DNA of 64,000 nucleotides from Craterostigma plantagineum (GCA_027422505.1 JAPQWV010000748.1:124001-188000), one strand, 5' to 3'. Counted from the stretch's first letter, positions 20,213 to 34,297 are shown. Made by a program: numbers and translations. The notes: generated from the letters alone by a model not told the origin.

Positions 20213-23190
20213 ATGGTGTGGTATCTTGACAACGGTGCCAGCAATCATATGAGCGGGCATAAACATCTCTTCACGGATCTAAAAAAGATCGATGACGGCC
20301 ACGTGTCTTTTGGAGACGCATCAAAGATAGAAGTCAAAGGCCGAGGGAAAATTTGTTTCTCTCGAAATGATGGCAAACAGGGAACGGTCGAGGACGTTTA
20401 TTTCGTACCCGACTTGAAGACGAACATCTTAAGCATGGGCCAGTTTCTTGAAAAAGGATGTTCAGTGTTCATGAAGGACCGCTCATTACAACTAAGAAAC
20501 AAAGACGGAAGAATGATCGCACGGGTCGAGATGGAAAGGAACCGAATGTTCAGACTCAACCTGAAGGCGATTCAAGAAAAATGTTTGCAAGTTGACGTGG
20601 AGGATAAAGACCAGTTGTGGCATATGCGATTTGGTCATTTGCACTAGGGTGGCCTAAAGGAGCTCTCCAAAAGATGCATGGTCAACAGAATGCCGGTGAT
20701 AGAAGGCGAAAAGAAGCTTTGCGAAAGCTGCGTAATCGGAAAACATACGAGGACGACGTTCCAGAAGCAGGCAGAATATCGAGCGCGCAAACCACTCGAG
20801 CTCATACATACAGATATATACGGGCCAATCACACCAGAATCATTCGGTGGAAGGAGATACTTTATCACTTTCATCGACGACTACTCAAAATAGACGTGGG
20901 TGTATTTTCTAAGGAAAAATCAGAAGCGTTCGAGACGTTTAAAAAATTCAAGGCTATGGTCAAAAAGGCGATAAGCTCAAACATCAAGGCGCTTCGATCA
21001 GACAGAGGTGGCGAATACATGTCAGGTGCTTTCGCTAATTTTGCGAAGAACAAGGCGTTGGGAGGTTCCTCACCGCGTCTTATTCACCACAACAGAACGG
21101 TGTAGCTGAAAGGAAGAATCGAACCATTCTCGACATGGTTCGATCAATGTTAAAGAGCAAAGACATGCCAAAGGAGTTCCGGGCCGAAGCGATACGATGT
21201 GCTATATATATTCAGAACCGATGTCCACAGCACAGCCTCGGAATCAAACACCGCAGGAAGCATGGACTGGCCGAAAACCAACCGTAGCGCACTTCAAAAT
21301 ATTTGGAAGCATGGCGCATGCACATGTGCCCGATCAAAGAAGAACCAAGCTCGACGATAAAAGCAAAAAGCTCGTGTTTATTGGGTATGATGAGAAGACG
21401 AAGGCGTACCGGCTCTATGACCCTGAAAATAAAAAGGTAATAGCAAGTCGCGATGTTCGGGTAGATGAAGAAAGTTTGTGGGCCTGGAACGTTGAAGAAA
21501 ACACAACGCCTGAAGAGCCACTGATCGTTGCACCAATACCTCTTCCGATTTCGTCTCAAGAAAATGACGAGGAGGATGAACCAAGACAGCCGAGGATGCG
21601 AAGCATGCAGGACCTGTACAGATCAACCGAACAGGTTCACCTAGTCTGCTTACTGGCCGACTCGGAACAAATTAGTTTCGAAGAAGCCATAAGAGACAAG
21701 AGATGGAAAATGGCGATGGACGAGGAAATAAAGGCGATCGAAAAGAACGACATATGGAAACTTGTGGAGTTGCCAAACGGGCATAAACCATTGGAGTCTG
21801 GGTTTATAAGAAGAAGATGAATGCCCAAGGAAAAGTTGAACGTTACAAGGCGAGATTGGTAGTGAAGGGCTATCGACAACAAGCGGGAATAGATTATGAC
21901 GAAGTTTTTGCTCCCGTTGTCATAATGGAGACAATCTGTTTGCTCCTAGCTCAAGCTGCACAACTCAACAGGTCAATCTACCAGATGGACGTGAAAGTCT
22001 GCTTTTCTGATTAGGGAACTCGAGGAAGAAGTCTACGTGGAGCAGCCCCCCGGATACACAAAACCACGAATGAAGGCAAAGTGTTGAAATTAAAAAAGGC
22101 GCTTTACGGGCTAAAGCAAGCGCCGCGAGCATGGAACACCCGTATTGACGGATATTTCAAAAAGAACAAGTCCGAGCAATGTCCGTTCGAGCACGCCTCT
22201 ACGTCAAACGAGAAGGAAAGGAAATGATCATCGTCGCTCTCTATGTCGATGACCTTATATTCATGGGAAACAGTGAGAAAATAGTCAACGACTTCAAGAA
22301 GGCGATGACGAAGGAATTCGAGATGACGGACTTGGGACTGATGAAATATTTTCTCGGTCTTGAAGTCGAGCAAAGAAGCACGGGAATTTTTGTGTCGCAA
22401 GAAGCGTATGCGAAGGCTATATTAAAGAAAAATAAAATGGAGGAGAGCAACCCGGTAGCGACACCGATGGACTTGGAATAAAACTGTCCAAGTTTGAGAG
22501 AGGACAAGGAGTGAATGCGACTGATTATCGAAGTCTCGTGGGCAGTCTACGATACTTGACCTGCACGAGACCCGATATCGCTTATAGCATTGGAGTCGTT
22601 AGCCGGTATATAGAAGATCCGAGGCAGTCGTATCTAAAAGCGATTAAGAGAATTCTACGATACATCCCAGGAACACAATCACTCGGACTATTTTATCCAA
22701 AGGCGAGCGACTGCAAATTAGTCGGATATTCTGACAGCGATTGGTGCGGAGATACCGATGATCGAAGAAGCACAGGCGGCTACGTATTTTATCTAGGTAA
22801 TACGGCATTCACCTGGTTATCGAAAAAGCAACCGATCGTGACTCTATCAACCTACGAAGCAGAATATGTGCAGCATCGTGTTGTGTCTGTCACGCAATCT
22901 GGCTGAGGAACTTACTGCTCGAATTGAATCTTACACAAGATGAGCCAATCGAAATTCGAGTAGATAATAAATCGGCGATCGAGTTGGCACCCAGTCCATC
23001 ATGAGAGGAGCAAACATATTGATGCTCGATTCCATTTTATTAGAGAGCACGTAAAAAATGGAGCAGTGAAGATGGTACACGTTGCGAGTTCGGAACAAGT
23101 CACGGATATTTTCACGAAGCCGTTACCGACAAGCACATTCGAAAACCTAAAGAGGATGCTCGGGAGGAAAGACAGGAAGACATTGAGCTT
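20213..23190 (+). pseudogene. Copia-2 pol (protease, integrase, RT, RNase H), broken
   Basis: In order: protease DNGASNHMSGH at 20213-20260; GAG-pre-integrase LWHMRFGHLH then a stop at 20645; integrase with HTDIYGP (about 20810), SDRGGEY (about 21000) and QQNGVAERKN (about 21090); RT from 21660 with YKARLVVKGY and the catalytic YVDD near 22240; RNase H from 22511 with the SDWCGD and STYEAEY motifs. At least six frameshifts or stops interrupt the single polyprotein expected for copia. All catalytic motifs remain readable. Confidence 0.85.
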
Positions 23191-23560
23191 AAGGGGGGAA
23201 TTTGTTGACTAAGCTCAATAGATTAAAAAAATATGGAGCCGAAAGTAGCAAACAAATGAAGCACATAAGCAATACATGTTTGACAAGCAATCAACGAAGA
23301 GATAAGATGAAATGGAAAAATCAAAAAGGAGTTTCTTTTGTTGAAGTTTATGTTTGGACTTTTTCCTCTTGATATTCCTATAAATTGTATCAGTACGCAT
23401 AGAAGAAAGGGTGAGCAAAATAATAAGTTTAAGCCTCTCAAGTTTTTTTCTTGCATGAGCAACATAATATTATATTGTGAGTATTATTGATAGAGAGCAT
23501 CCAATAGAGAGAGAGCTCACGTGAAATGTTTTCTATTTTGATCACCGAAATAACAGATAC

Positions 23561-23816
23561 AAGTTTGTTGGGATATCGAAAGACAATTATAATATTTCAA
23601 AAAGTATTAAAATAAGCGACTTCGTTAAAAGAAACTGCCGCTATACGCTTTGAAATATTTAGAGCGTACCAAGGACGCCTAGAAATTGTCGTCTAAGCCT
23701 TTTAACAACCGTTGCCTATAACAACCAATTTCCTAATCGGAACTTGGGCACCAAGGTCGCCTTTTCGAAGAAAATGTGCCTATGTTCCTTCTTTAACCAC
23801 CCAGATACGTATTCTC
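23561..23816 (+). other. Flanking sequence with an open exon-like stretch
   Basis: This was contiguous with 18738-18865 before Copia-2 arrived and with 28888 onward before Copia-3 arrived. From about 23645 one frame stays open to the Copia-3 insertion point, and after removing the element it runs on to a good donor (GAG before GTATGG, 28917). The protein is not recognised. Confidence 0.35.
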
Positions 23817-24023
23817 TGTTAAGCTGAAGATCATCTGCGAGAATGGATCAGCAAGCTTAGCTAATTCTGTTAATTATTTGTACACGTGGCGGTTTATGAT
23901 TAGTGGATAGTTTACTTAGTATTTTACAGTATAAGTAGATATGTAAGCTGTAAATAACAAACGATTGATTCATTTTTACTCAGCTATTCAATCCATATTT
24001 TCCCTCCAAATATTTTCTTCACA

Positions 24024-24040
24024 TGGTATCAGAGCTGAGC
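24024..24040 (+). other. Primer binding site of Copia-3 (initiator-Met tRNA)
   Basis: TGGTATCAGAGCTGAGC abuts the 5' LTR end CACA without a gap. Confidence 0.92.
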
Positions 24041-24131
24041 ACCGATCAATCCACATTTGTTTCCAATTACTTCGATTTCTGTGAATCTTGCCAGATCGAA
24101 GCTTTAGTCTCTTGATTTCGTTCCAATTTCT

Positions 24132-25172
24132 GTGACACTGTCAGTCATTGAAGAAATTTCTCAGGAGAATTTGAGCTCAGATGGAAATCTGGAATCGCCA
24201 CATGAGGTTTCATACCTAAATCCCTCAGATCCTCTGTATCTTCATGCAGATGTTCCGAATTTGATCTTAGTTCCAGATGAATTGCGTGGTTCTGAAAATT
24301 ATACTGCTTGGAGCAAGGCGATGATGCTCTCCCTCAAATGCAAGGGTAAGCTCGGTTTTATTAATGGTAAATGTCCTAAACCTAATCCTACTTCTGAGAG
24401 TTATGATCAATGGGATAGATGTAATTCTCTGGTACTGTCTTGGATTCTAAAGTCAGTGAATAAGGAAATATATAAAGGTTTGGTATACTATGATACGGCT
24501 TTTCAAGCCTGGAAAGAGTTGGAAGATCAATTTAGTAAGGTGAATAGAAGCAGAATTTTTTCTTTGTTTAAGGAAATTAATTCACACAGTCAGGGAGCTG
24601 AAAATGTGACTGCTTATTACTCCAAATTGAGACACATGTGGGAGGAATATGAATCACTTCTTAATCTGTCTATTGAAACTGCGAAGGGACGTTCATCATA
24701 TGATGCTTACATGCGAGAGCACAAGTTAATCCAGTTCTTATCAGGATTAAATGAATCTTATGCTCCACTGAAGTCTCAAATTCTGCTCATTATTCCACCA
24801 CCAACACATCAACAAGCTTATGCGATGATATGTAATGAGGTGATGCAGAGAAATATATCATCTGTTACAAGGGTTGAAAATCCTATTGGCTTACTCACAA
24901 CAGTACCAAGTAACAAGAGAAATGACATGCAATGCACCCACTGTGGCGGACAAGGACATACCAAAGAGAGATGTTTTAAACTGATTGGATATCCTGCTAA
25001 TTTTAGAGGGAGAGGCAGAGGCAGATTCTCTATTGGGAGAAACAGAGGAGGATTTGGAGGGCGAGGTTTTCTTGTGAATAATGCAACCTTTGATGATGTG
25101 CAACCTAGAAATGGCTGGAGTGAAGAAGGATTTCGTTCAGGGACTGAAGTTAGCTCAGGAAGGCAACAATAG
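24132..25172 (+). CDS. Copia-3 gag
   Basis: A 346-codon frame covers the DUF4219-like region (about residues 38-80, GSENYTAWSKAMMLSLK), the UBN2/retrotransposon gag core (about 85-240) and one zinc knuckle near residue 270 (CTHCGGQGHTKERC), followed by a GRGRGRF basic tail. It opens with GTG; no in-frame ATG occurs until residue 64, so the natural start is mutated or lies upstream. In copia, gag and pol share one frame; here a TAG at 25170-25172 splits them. Nucleocapsid role in the cytoplasm is from family knowledge. Confidence 0.85.
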   Translation: MTLSVIEEISQENLSSDGNLESPHEVSYLNPSDPLYLHADVPNLILVPDELRGSENYTAWSKAMMLSLKCKGKLGFINGKCPKPNPTSESYDQWDRCNSLVLSWILKSVNKEIYKGLVYYDTAFQAWKELEDQFSKVNRSRIFSLFKEINSHSQGAENVTAYYSKLRHMWEEYESLLNLSIETAKGRSSYDAYMREHKLIQFLSGLNESYAPLKSQILLIIPPPTHQQAYAMICNEVMQRNISSVTRVENPIGLLTTVPSNKRNDMQCTHCGGQGHTKERCFKLIGYPANFRGRGRGRFSIGRNRGGFGGRGFLVNNATFDDVQPRNGWSEEGFRSGTEVSSGRQQ

Positions 25173-27070
25173 GCACAAACCACTCCAGTATTCTCTCAAG
25201 AACAGTATGAGCAGATTCTGAAAATGCTGAAAACTGCCTCCGTCAATGATGCTCAACCAGAATCTTCTAAGGTGGTAAATGAGTATTATGCACATCAATC
25301 AGGTATGCTATTGAGCAATGTAGTTTGCTTGAATGCTGTCTTTGAACATGAGTGGATTATAGACAGTGGTGCCAATCAACACATGTCTTGTAGCCTCGAC
25401 ATGTTAGATGTCTCTTCAGAAGTGGTATCTTCCTCTACATTTGTGAATCTGCCAAATGGTGATATAGTCTCAGTACAGAAAATAGGGACAATAAATTTGA
25501 CCTCTGACCTCATCCTAAATCATGTTCTATATGTACCTCAATTTCGAGATAACCTCTTATCTGTTTCTATTTTCTAATTTTACCCAAGAGAATCATTGCT
25601 CACTTGTTTTCTATCCTAAATTCTGTGTGTTTCAGGATCTATGGACTGGAAAGATCAAGGGGACTGGTAGATTGCGAAATGGCTTATACATATTTGATCC
25701 AAAGACCCCTATCACTCCTGAACATTATTCTTTGAACCTCACTCAAACTACTGGTACTATTTTTAATAATGTTTCTAAGAATTATACATCTTCGAATGCG
25801 CAATCTGTTGGGCATAAAACTTCAGTTGGCATTGACTTGTGGCATCAAAGGTTAGGTCATGCATCACTACAAAGAATTAGATCATTGCCTGGGATTAATA
25901 CATCACAATATTCTAATACATTTCATTGTGCAATATGTCCGCAAGCAAAGCAGTCTAGAAATGCATTCCCAATTCATGAACAATCCAGCAAGCATGCATT
26001 TGACCTTATACATGTAGACATATGAGGACCTTACAAAACACCTACATACATGAATCAAAGATATTTTTTAACAATAGTAGATGATTACACCAAAGCTGTT
26101 TGGATCTTTCTGATGCAATTTAAAACAGAAGTAGAACAGCTACTAAAAGAATTTTTTGCATATGTAGAGAATCAATTTCAGACAACAGTTAAATGCATAA
26201 GAACTGATAATGCATCAGACTTCTTCAAATTTTCATGTGTAAATTTTTTTAAAACAAAAGGAGTAATCCATCAAAGTTCAGTGGCTTACACACCTCAACA
26301 AAATGGTGTTTTTGAGAGGAAACATAAGACATATTCTCAATGTTGCAAGAGCACTTATGCTTCAATCTCACATACCATTAAAGTTTTGGGGAGAGTGCAT
26401 ACTTACAGCCGTGTACTTAATCAATAGAACTCCTACTCCATTATTAGACTACAAGACACCTTTTGAGATGTTATTTCATAAAGCACCAAACTTAGGACAT
26501 TTGAAGATTTTTGGTTGTTTGTGCTATGCAAAAATTTTACCATCAAGTCATAAGTTTGCATCTAGATCAGCTGTGTGTGTGTTTTTCGGGTATTCATTAA
26601 CTCAAAAGGCTTATAAACTGTTAGAATTATCATCCAACAAATTGTTTACAGCCCGAGATGTACAATTCTATGAACAGTTATTTCCCTTCTCTATGACAGA
26701 ACCACTCAGACAAGATTTTACCTTGATTCCTGATATAAATCTCTTTCTTGATGATCTTGTTACTCCATATAAACCCGTTATTCATCACTCAACACCTTCA
26801 TTCTCTTTCCCACCCTCCCACCAAGTGTCCCCTGAAGCTGCCAGTCCAAGATCATCTGAGACACTAGGTTTAACTTCTTCAAGTCCTCAGGTACACATTT
26901 CTCCTCTTAATCCAGATAATATTTCTCTTCAGCCACGAAAATCATCAAGAATTTCCAAAAAAACCCATATGGAGCAATGGTTATATAAGTCCCACATTAA
27001 ACTCCAATACTGCTTTATATCCTTCATCAGCATCTTTCCTTACCATATAAGAAATTCATATGCTCCTTAG
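25173..27070 (+). pseudogene. Copia-3 protease and integrase region, broken
   Basis: The protease (IIDSGANQHMS) lies at about 25355-25390. A frame change near 25560 leads to GAG-pre-integrase (DLWHQRLGHASLQR, about 25840) and the start of integrase (HVDI, ending at a TGA where Trp is usual, 26023-26025). Integrase continues from 26050, then shifts frame near 26310 and runs to 27070, with [14 protein letters not shown] near its end. At least four lesions separate gag from RT, so this copy cannot make its own full polyprotein. Confidence 0.85.
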
Positions 27071-27132
27071 CTTCTGTTACTGAGCCTAGTTCATACAATG
27101 ATGCTGTTCAAGATGTTAGATGGAAAGCTGCC

Positions 27133-28668
27133 ATGGATTTAGAACTTCAAGCACTAGAGGATAACAAGACTTGGACGATTGTGGATTTGCCTCCTCACAA
27201 AAGACCTATTGGTTGCCGATGGGTTTACAAGACTAAATTGAATCATGATGGCAGTGTTGAACGTTTTAAGGCCCGACTAGTGGCTCAGGGCTATACTCAG
27301 AAGGAAGGATTGGATTATCATGAGACATTCAGTCCTGTTGTAAAGATTGTTACCGTACGGACTGTTATGGCTTTAGCTGCAATTCATGGCTGGAATCTGC
27401 ATCAGCTTGATGTTACAAATGCTTTTCTTCAAGGGGATCTTCATGAAGAAGTGTATATGTGTATACCCCAGGGCCTTGATTTCAGAGAGGAAGGGGGGAA
27501 GACTACCAAGGTTTGCAAATTACTCAAGTCTCTTTATGGTTTAAAACAGGCTTCCAGACAATGGAATGCTAAATTCTCCGCAGTAGTTCAAAGCATTGGA
27601 TATAAGCAGTCGAAGTATGATTATTCAATGTCTGTTAAGAAATCTGGGAGTAAGATGGTTATACTCTTAGTCTATGTTGATGATATTATCATCGCATGTA
27701 ATGATGAGCTTATGATATCCTCTCTGAAATCACATCTGCAGCAAACATTTCATATAAAGGATCTTGGAGAGTTGAGGTATTTTCTTGGTATTGAGGTAGC
27801 AAGAAATAAGAGTGGTATTTGTATGAATCAAAGAAAGTATGTGCTTGATTTGCTGAAGGAGACATGCATGACAGGATGTAAACCAGCAGATTCTCCAACA
27901 GATCCAAATGTGAAGTTGGCTAGTTTTGAGTATGATCAACATTTGCAGCAGAATTTGGATGATAAGCTGCTTGAGTCACCTGTGGAATTCCAAAGGCTAA
28001 TTGGGAGGCTCATTTATCTGGGAATGACAAGACCGGATATAAGCTATGCAGTTCAACATTTATCCCAGTTTATGCATAGACCAAAGATGTCACATATGAA
28101 AGCAGCAAGCAGAATTTTAAGATACTTGAAGGGAACTCCAAGAATTGGTATTTTTCTGTCTAAAACCAGTGAACTGAAGCTAGAGGCATTTTGTGATGCT
28201 GATTGGGGATCTTGTTTGATGACAAGAAGGTCTTTGACAGGTTTTATGGTAAAGCTGGGAGATTCTTTAATAGCCTGGAAATCAAAGAAGCAAAAAACAG
28301 TTGCTCGATCTTCTTGCGAGGCAGAATATAGATCTATAGCTGCTGTGAGTTGTGAACTGCTGTGGCTTAAGGGATTGTTTGAAGAACTAGCTGTGAATAT
28401 ACAGAGTCCAATAGTGATTCATAGTGACAGTAAATCAGCTTTAAGCATTGCATCAAATCCCGTGTTTCATGAACGAACAAAACACATAGACATTGATTGC
28501 CATATGATCAGAGATTTGATTCAAAGGAACATCATTGGGACAACATATTTGGAAGGAGAACATCAACCGACAGATTTATTGACTAAAGGTTTGGGAAATG
28601 AAAGATTTCAGCTTCTACTACGCAAGTTCGGTCTGGTCGATGTTTTCCGACAAGTAGACCAAACTTGA
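27133..28668 (+). CDS. Copia-3 reverse transcriptase and RNase H, intact frame
   Basis: A 511-codon open frame holds the RT (about residues 15-260: GCRWVYKTKL, KARLVAQGYTQKEGLDYHETFSPVV in two overlapping parts, and the catalytic LLVYVDDIII near residue 180) and RNase H (from about 360: FCDADWGS, RSSCEAEYRS, IHSDSKSALSIASNP). The stop sits just before the polypurine tract. It copies element RNA into DNA in the particle. All acidic RNase H residues expected in these motifs are present. The frame lacks its own start signal and depends on the broken upstream part. Confidence 0.92.
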   Translation: MDLELQALEDNKTWTIVDLPPHKRPIGCRWVYKTKLNHDGSVERFKARLVAQGYTQKEGLDYHETFSPVVKIVTVRTVMALAAIHGWNLHQLDVTNAFLQGDLHEEVYMCIPQGLDFREEGGKTTKVCKLLKSLYGLKQASRQWNAKFSAVVQSIGYKQSKYDYSMSVKKSGSKMVILLVYVDDIIIACNDELMISSLKSHLQQTFHIKDLGELRYFLGIEVARNKSGICMNQRKYVLDLLKETCMTGCKPADSPTDPNVKLASFEYDQHLQQNLDDKLLESPVEFQRLIGRLIYLGMTRPDISYAVQHLSQFMHRPKMSHMKAASRILRYLKGTPRIGIFLSKTSELKLEAFCDADWGSCLMTRRSLTGFMVKLGDSLIAWKSKKQKTVARSSCEAEYRSIAAVSCELLWLKGLFEELAVNIQSPIVIHSDSKSALSIASNPVFHERTKHIDIDCHMIRDLIQRNIIGTTYLEGEHQPTDLLTKGLGNERFQLLLRKFGLVDVFRQVDQT

Positions 28669-28887
28669 GGGGGGATGTTACGCTGAAGATCATCTGCGAG
28701 AATGGATCAGCAAGCTTAGCTAATTCTGTTAATTATTTGTACACGTGGCGGTTTATGATTAGTGGATAGTTTACTTAGTATTTTACAGTATAAGTAGATA
28801 TGTAAGCTGTAAATAACAAACGATTGATTCATTTTTACTCAGCTATTCAATCCATATTTTCCCTCCAAATATTTTCTTCACATTGTC

Positions 28888-29620
28888 TAGCCGACGGTCT
28901 TATGATTTCGCTGAGGTATGGTTACACTTTTCGTCTTTTATTTTTTCAAAATTAATATTAGTTTGTGGGATCTCTACTATTTTTTGTGAAATTACTTTAT
29001 GTTAAATGTTAGGCGTCTTTGCTAAAAGATACCAATCCGTAACAAAAATGATGGTGATACGCCATCGGCAGACGGGCGAGTTATATTTCGCCGTTGAAGA
29101 AGCGTCAATACCAAAATTGCATATGAAGCGTCTATCATTCAATTGAAAATAAAAGAAATGGAAAAGTAGAAGACAAAGATTAGTGCTTCACTGAATTATT
29201 GCGATAACCTCAGACGTGATATTAGAATTCAAGACCGTATTACGTAACTTACGAGAAAGTAAAAAGAGGTCTTGGGTTGGTAGCATAAGTGGTGTCCGTT
29301 TCGCCACGTTGTGCAAAGTAAGTTCACAAGCATACGATATTTTGATAAAAAGAAAATTATGTAAACGTGGAAGCACATTCAAGAGCGTGAATATCTTGAT
29401 AAAAAAGAGAATTATGAAAATAAAATTGGAGAATGTAATAGCTAATGCATCCTATGTCCTACGATACGATGCATTATGCCGCACGCAATGAATTATACGC
29501 GACATACACATTTGTTTTTTTTCCTTTTCTGCACCACCTTTGGGTTGGTTGAAAAACAAAATCATAATAAGAGCTTATTTGCAAATTATGCATTACAAAT
29601 CAATCTCTTTATGAAGTGAT
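28888..29620. other. Unassigned sequence after Copia-3
   Basis: An exon-like open stretch lies at about 29010-29143 (QTGELYFAVEEASIPK) after a possible acceptor, and another frame at 29216-29491. Neither matches a family I know. They may be remains of one gene disrupted by Copia-3. Confidence 0.3.
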
Positions 29621-29625
29621 ATCAG

Positions 29626-30353
29626 TGTGGTTTATTTCGGCGGATGCGATGCGAACGAATCGGTAGTATAAGGAAATTCCGAGTTTGTGCGGGGCACAAT
29701 TTCATTAAGACAGATTTCCCCGTTGGAATTGTCTCCCAGGATATGTCGGAAGAGCGTGACTTCGTCGTGCACTGAAGAAATCACCGGCGAACTTGAACAG
29801 AATTTCGTGAACAGTTTTAGCAGTAGGTTTGATTTTCGTAAGCGAGTTTCGAATGAATGTCCCAGTAGAGTTTCGAGTTTATTTATAGGGATTGGACAAC
29901 TTTTCGCAGAAGCATGTATCCCTTCAGACATGGCTGTTCGAACAGTCTTCTGTCCGAAAGGACATGGCTGTGTCCGAACAATCACTTTGAACAGGCATGG
30001 TCTGTTTTGAATCAGAACTCCACTGTAGCCATTGGGTTAAAATAAAATAATAAAATTATTTCTTTGGGAAAATAATAATCCGGTCGCAAAAAGGTGGGTT
30101 GATCAGGCCCGTCAATTTTTGTCCGGCAGTCGCGCCCATACACGAGTCAACTGAATTCGCGCGCACGCGAGAGGCACATGTGTGGCATAATATTGCCTAT
30201 TTATTTTAACAATAAAACACAAAATCATTTATAAGGAGGTAGAAAGGTTGTGTTCTAACCAATGTGGGACAACCATATTTTTTTCCATTTTATTTATTTG
30301 AGTATTAAAACCCATTCTCATTCATTCAAGTTTCAAGCCCAATAATTCCAACA
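29626..30353 (-). mobile_element. Solo LTR 'C', minus strand
   Basis: On the minus strand it starts TGTTGGAATTATTGGGC at 30353 and ends with CACA at 29626. Flanks are ATCAG (29621-29625) and ATTAG (30354-30358), a 5-bp duplication with one mismatch. A minus-strand TATA box (CCTATAAATAAA) lies near 29878-29890. Length is 728 bp with no coding content. Confidence 0.65.
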
Positions 30354-30358
30354 ATTAG

Positions 30359-30786
30359 TTTGTTCACTTTTACTCGATTTATCTCGTGAAGAGGTTATGA
30401 CACACTCATAATGAAAAGTCGAGGTTGGTAGATCGAGAGATTTGTGTTTGGCCACGTTTCACGAATATTTATTTCATGCATCATTCATCAAGCCTATACA
30501 TGCAATTCGGTAATAAAAAAGAAAAAAAAAAAAGAAAATAGAATGTTGTGCCCTTATTGATGTAGCATCAGCTGCCAAGTACTTCAACTATTAAGTACTC
30601 CTGTCCATAACATTTTGTCGGCAGATTGAATTGTCTAACTATCATAGCCTGCGTCGACTTCAGAAACATGTAAAGGAATTGATTCTGCTATTTACACGAA
30701 ACAACAGTTACATCTTATTATATTTCCATCTCTGTATATTTTGTTTTAGATTCAGTTAATCTGCCTAACAAATGTAGACATGACGT

Positions 30787-30822
<36 letters not shown>

Positions 30823-31090
30823 TAATATCATCACACTATCCCCGTTATTGAACTTTAGAATTTTATTTTATTTTCAGCACCTCTATGGGTTTTATATTCG
30901 TTATTTCCAACATAATCCCAGTACCATAACATTAATTAAGATATTCCTATTAATCACCACAAGGTCACAACAAATCCTCTTCACAAGCACAACCACATCA
31001 AATTCAAACAACCAATAAGCAAGAAAAGGACAAGCAAAAGACATAGACAAGAACCCATCCAATGCAACCCTTCGTTACATTCCATTTCAC
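30359..31090. repeat. Intergenic sequence downstream of chalcone synthase with a (TA)n run
   Basis: Apart from a TA microsatellite at about 30790-30820 and an A-rich run near 30513-30540, nothing is recognised. The part closest to 31090 should contain the chalcone synthase 3' UTR and polyadenylation site. Confidence 0.6.
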
Positions 31091-33073
<1,983 letters not shown>

Positions 33074-33205
33074 TTTCGAAGCCCAGCCTCGGAGAAGAAA
33101 GAAGTAATTAAGGCAAGAAAATGTTAAACTAAATGTGGGTATAGATATTTATTGAAGGTAAGAAGCAACCGCTTTGGCAAAAGACAGTGATGAGAGTTGG
33201 GTGGG

Positions 33206-33214
33206 TATTTATAG
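33206..33214 (-). promoter_or_regulatory. TATA box of the chalcone synthase promoter
   Basis: CTATAAATA on the minus strand, about 135 bp upstream of the start codon, leaving room for a leader of about 100 bases. Confidence 0.7.
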
Positions 33215-33257
33215 TAAAAAGACGTTTCCGTAAGCATCGAATACACACGCACACCAT

Positions 33258-33279
33258 CAACGGTAGCTGAGATCACGTG
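33258..33279 (-). promoter_or_regulatory. G-box and adjacent MYB-type site in the chalcone synthase promoter
   Basis: A CACGTG G-box (33274-33279) and CTACCGTTG (33258-33266, minus strand) lie 45-70 bp upstream of the TATA box. Paired ACGT and MYB elements form the light-responsive unit of known chalcone synthase promoters (bZIP/HY5 and R2R3-MYB binding), so light and MYB control is expected by analogy. Confidence 0.6.
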
Positions 33280-33339
33280 GCGAGACCAAAGTCGCGTCTT
33301 TTGTACTAACGACTTCTTCACAAGCCTTTCTTTCAATTT

Positions 33340-34297
33340 CTATTGGATGTGTTTATTATTTCGTCTATATGGGATTCAATAAATGTTCGAGAATGTTTTT
33401 TTTTTCGGTACCTAATTTTCGTATCGAAATGTTAGGTAACAGCTGCGATTGAGATCAATAGAGATTTGAAATTAATTTACGTGGAGAGTTATGGTGCATG
33501 CAATAAAGACCTAGTTGCCTAGATGAGGTTATACGAACTTTCGATCTTGGCCATTGGCTAATTCAAGAAGATTATATGAGTTTCTTATCCTACTTTGGCT
33601 CGTTTTAATTATCTTAATTAGTCGACGTAACTCAAGGAGGTTACCTACTACCATACTATATTGATAATAAGCTATAAGATCCAATTGTGACTAATTAGTC
33701 AAATTTTTGACTCGCTATATATTTGCATGATGAAATTGCCCCGAACATTGAATTTCGGAGATCGTTCCACAAGTTATAATAATTTTCGAAGCATACCGAG
33801 AAAGGAGAGAAGTGATTGTTGTGTTCTATGAATACAAGGATGCATTTTGAATGATTTCAAGCAGAAGATGAAAGAAAAGCCGAGGCAGTACCTAATTTAA
33901 TTCTATAGCATTGCTAATTTCGTGTAATTGGTTAAAGATCCTTTTACGTACCTAACATGGAGCAGGAATTTATTGTGACGTAGATGCAAAGTGGCTGTTC
34001 TTACAGCACCCACCATATTTAATAACTGCATTTAATGTTGTGTTGTGTAACTTTCAAACTGATTTCAGTTTCAGAAACCTCGGAGAGTTTTAACTTTACC
34101 CAACTCCAAAAGCTTTTTAAACTAGTAAACTCTTATTAAAGCCCAATCTCTGTCCTTAAAAATTGACGTCTTTTAAAGCAGAGCACAGTAGAAAGAGTAC
34201 GAGACGAACTATTTTAAGTCATTGTACTTCTGACTATAATAATAAGAGAATTCTCAAAAGAAAGCAGACAAGAGAGGATAATATTTTCTTTCTGGGA
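33340..34297. other. Intergenic region between chalcone synthase and the channel beta subunit gene
   Basis: AT-rich DNA without recognisable genes or element ends. The left part is distal chalcone synthase promoter; the right end should hold the 3' UTR of the neighbouring minus-strand gene. Confidence 0.6.

Larger units (their letters stand above)
18866..23555 (+). mobile_element. Ty1/copia retrotransposon 'Copia-2', complete ends, decayed coding
   Basis: LTRs at 18866-19212 and 23203-23555 both start TGTTGACTAAGC and end GAAATAAMA, and the element is bordered by the perfect target duplication GATAC (18861-18865 and 23556-23560). By eye the LTRs differ at roughly one position in twenty, so this is older than Copia-3. 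A primer site lies at 19215 and a polypurine tract at 23190-23202. It inserted about 125 bp downstream of the C48 stop codon. Confidence 0.92.
23817..28882 (+). mobile_element. Young Ty1/copia retrotransposon 'Copia-3'
   Basis: LTRs 23817-24023 and 28676-28882 are each 207 bp and, by direct reading, differ at one position (TGTTAAG against TGTTACG). Flanks are TTCTC (23812-23816) and TTGTC (28883-28887), a 5-bp duplication with one mismatch. A perfect primer site starts at 24024 and a polypurine tract (TTGAGGGGGGA) ends at 28675. Gag resembles the Arabidopsis RE family (YLHADVPNLILVPDELRG). The short LTR fits that type of copia. Confidence 0.95.
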
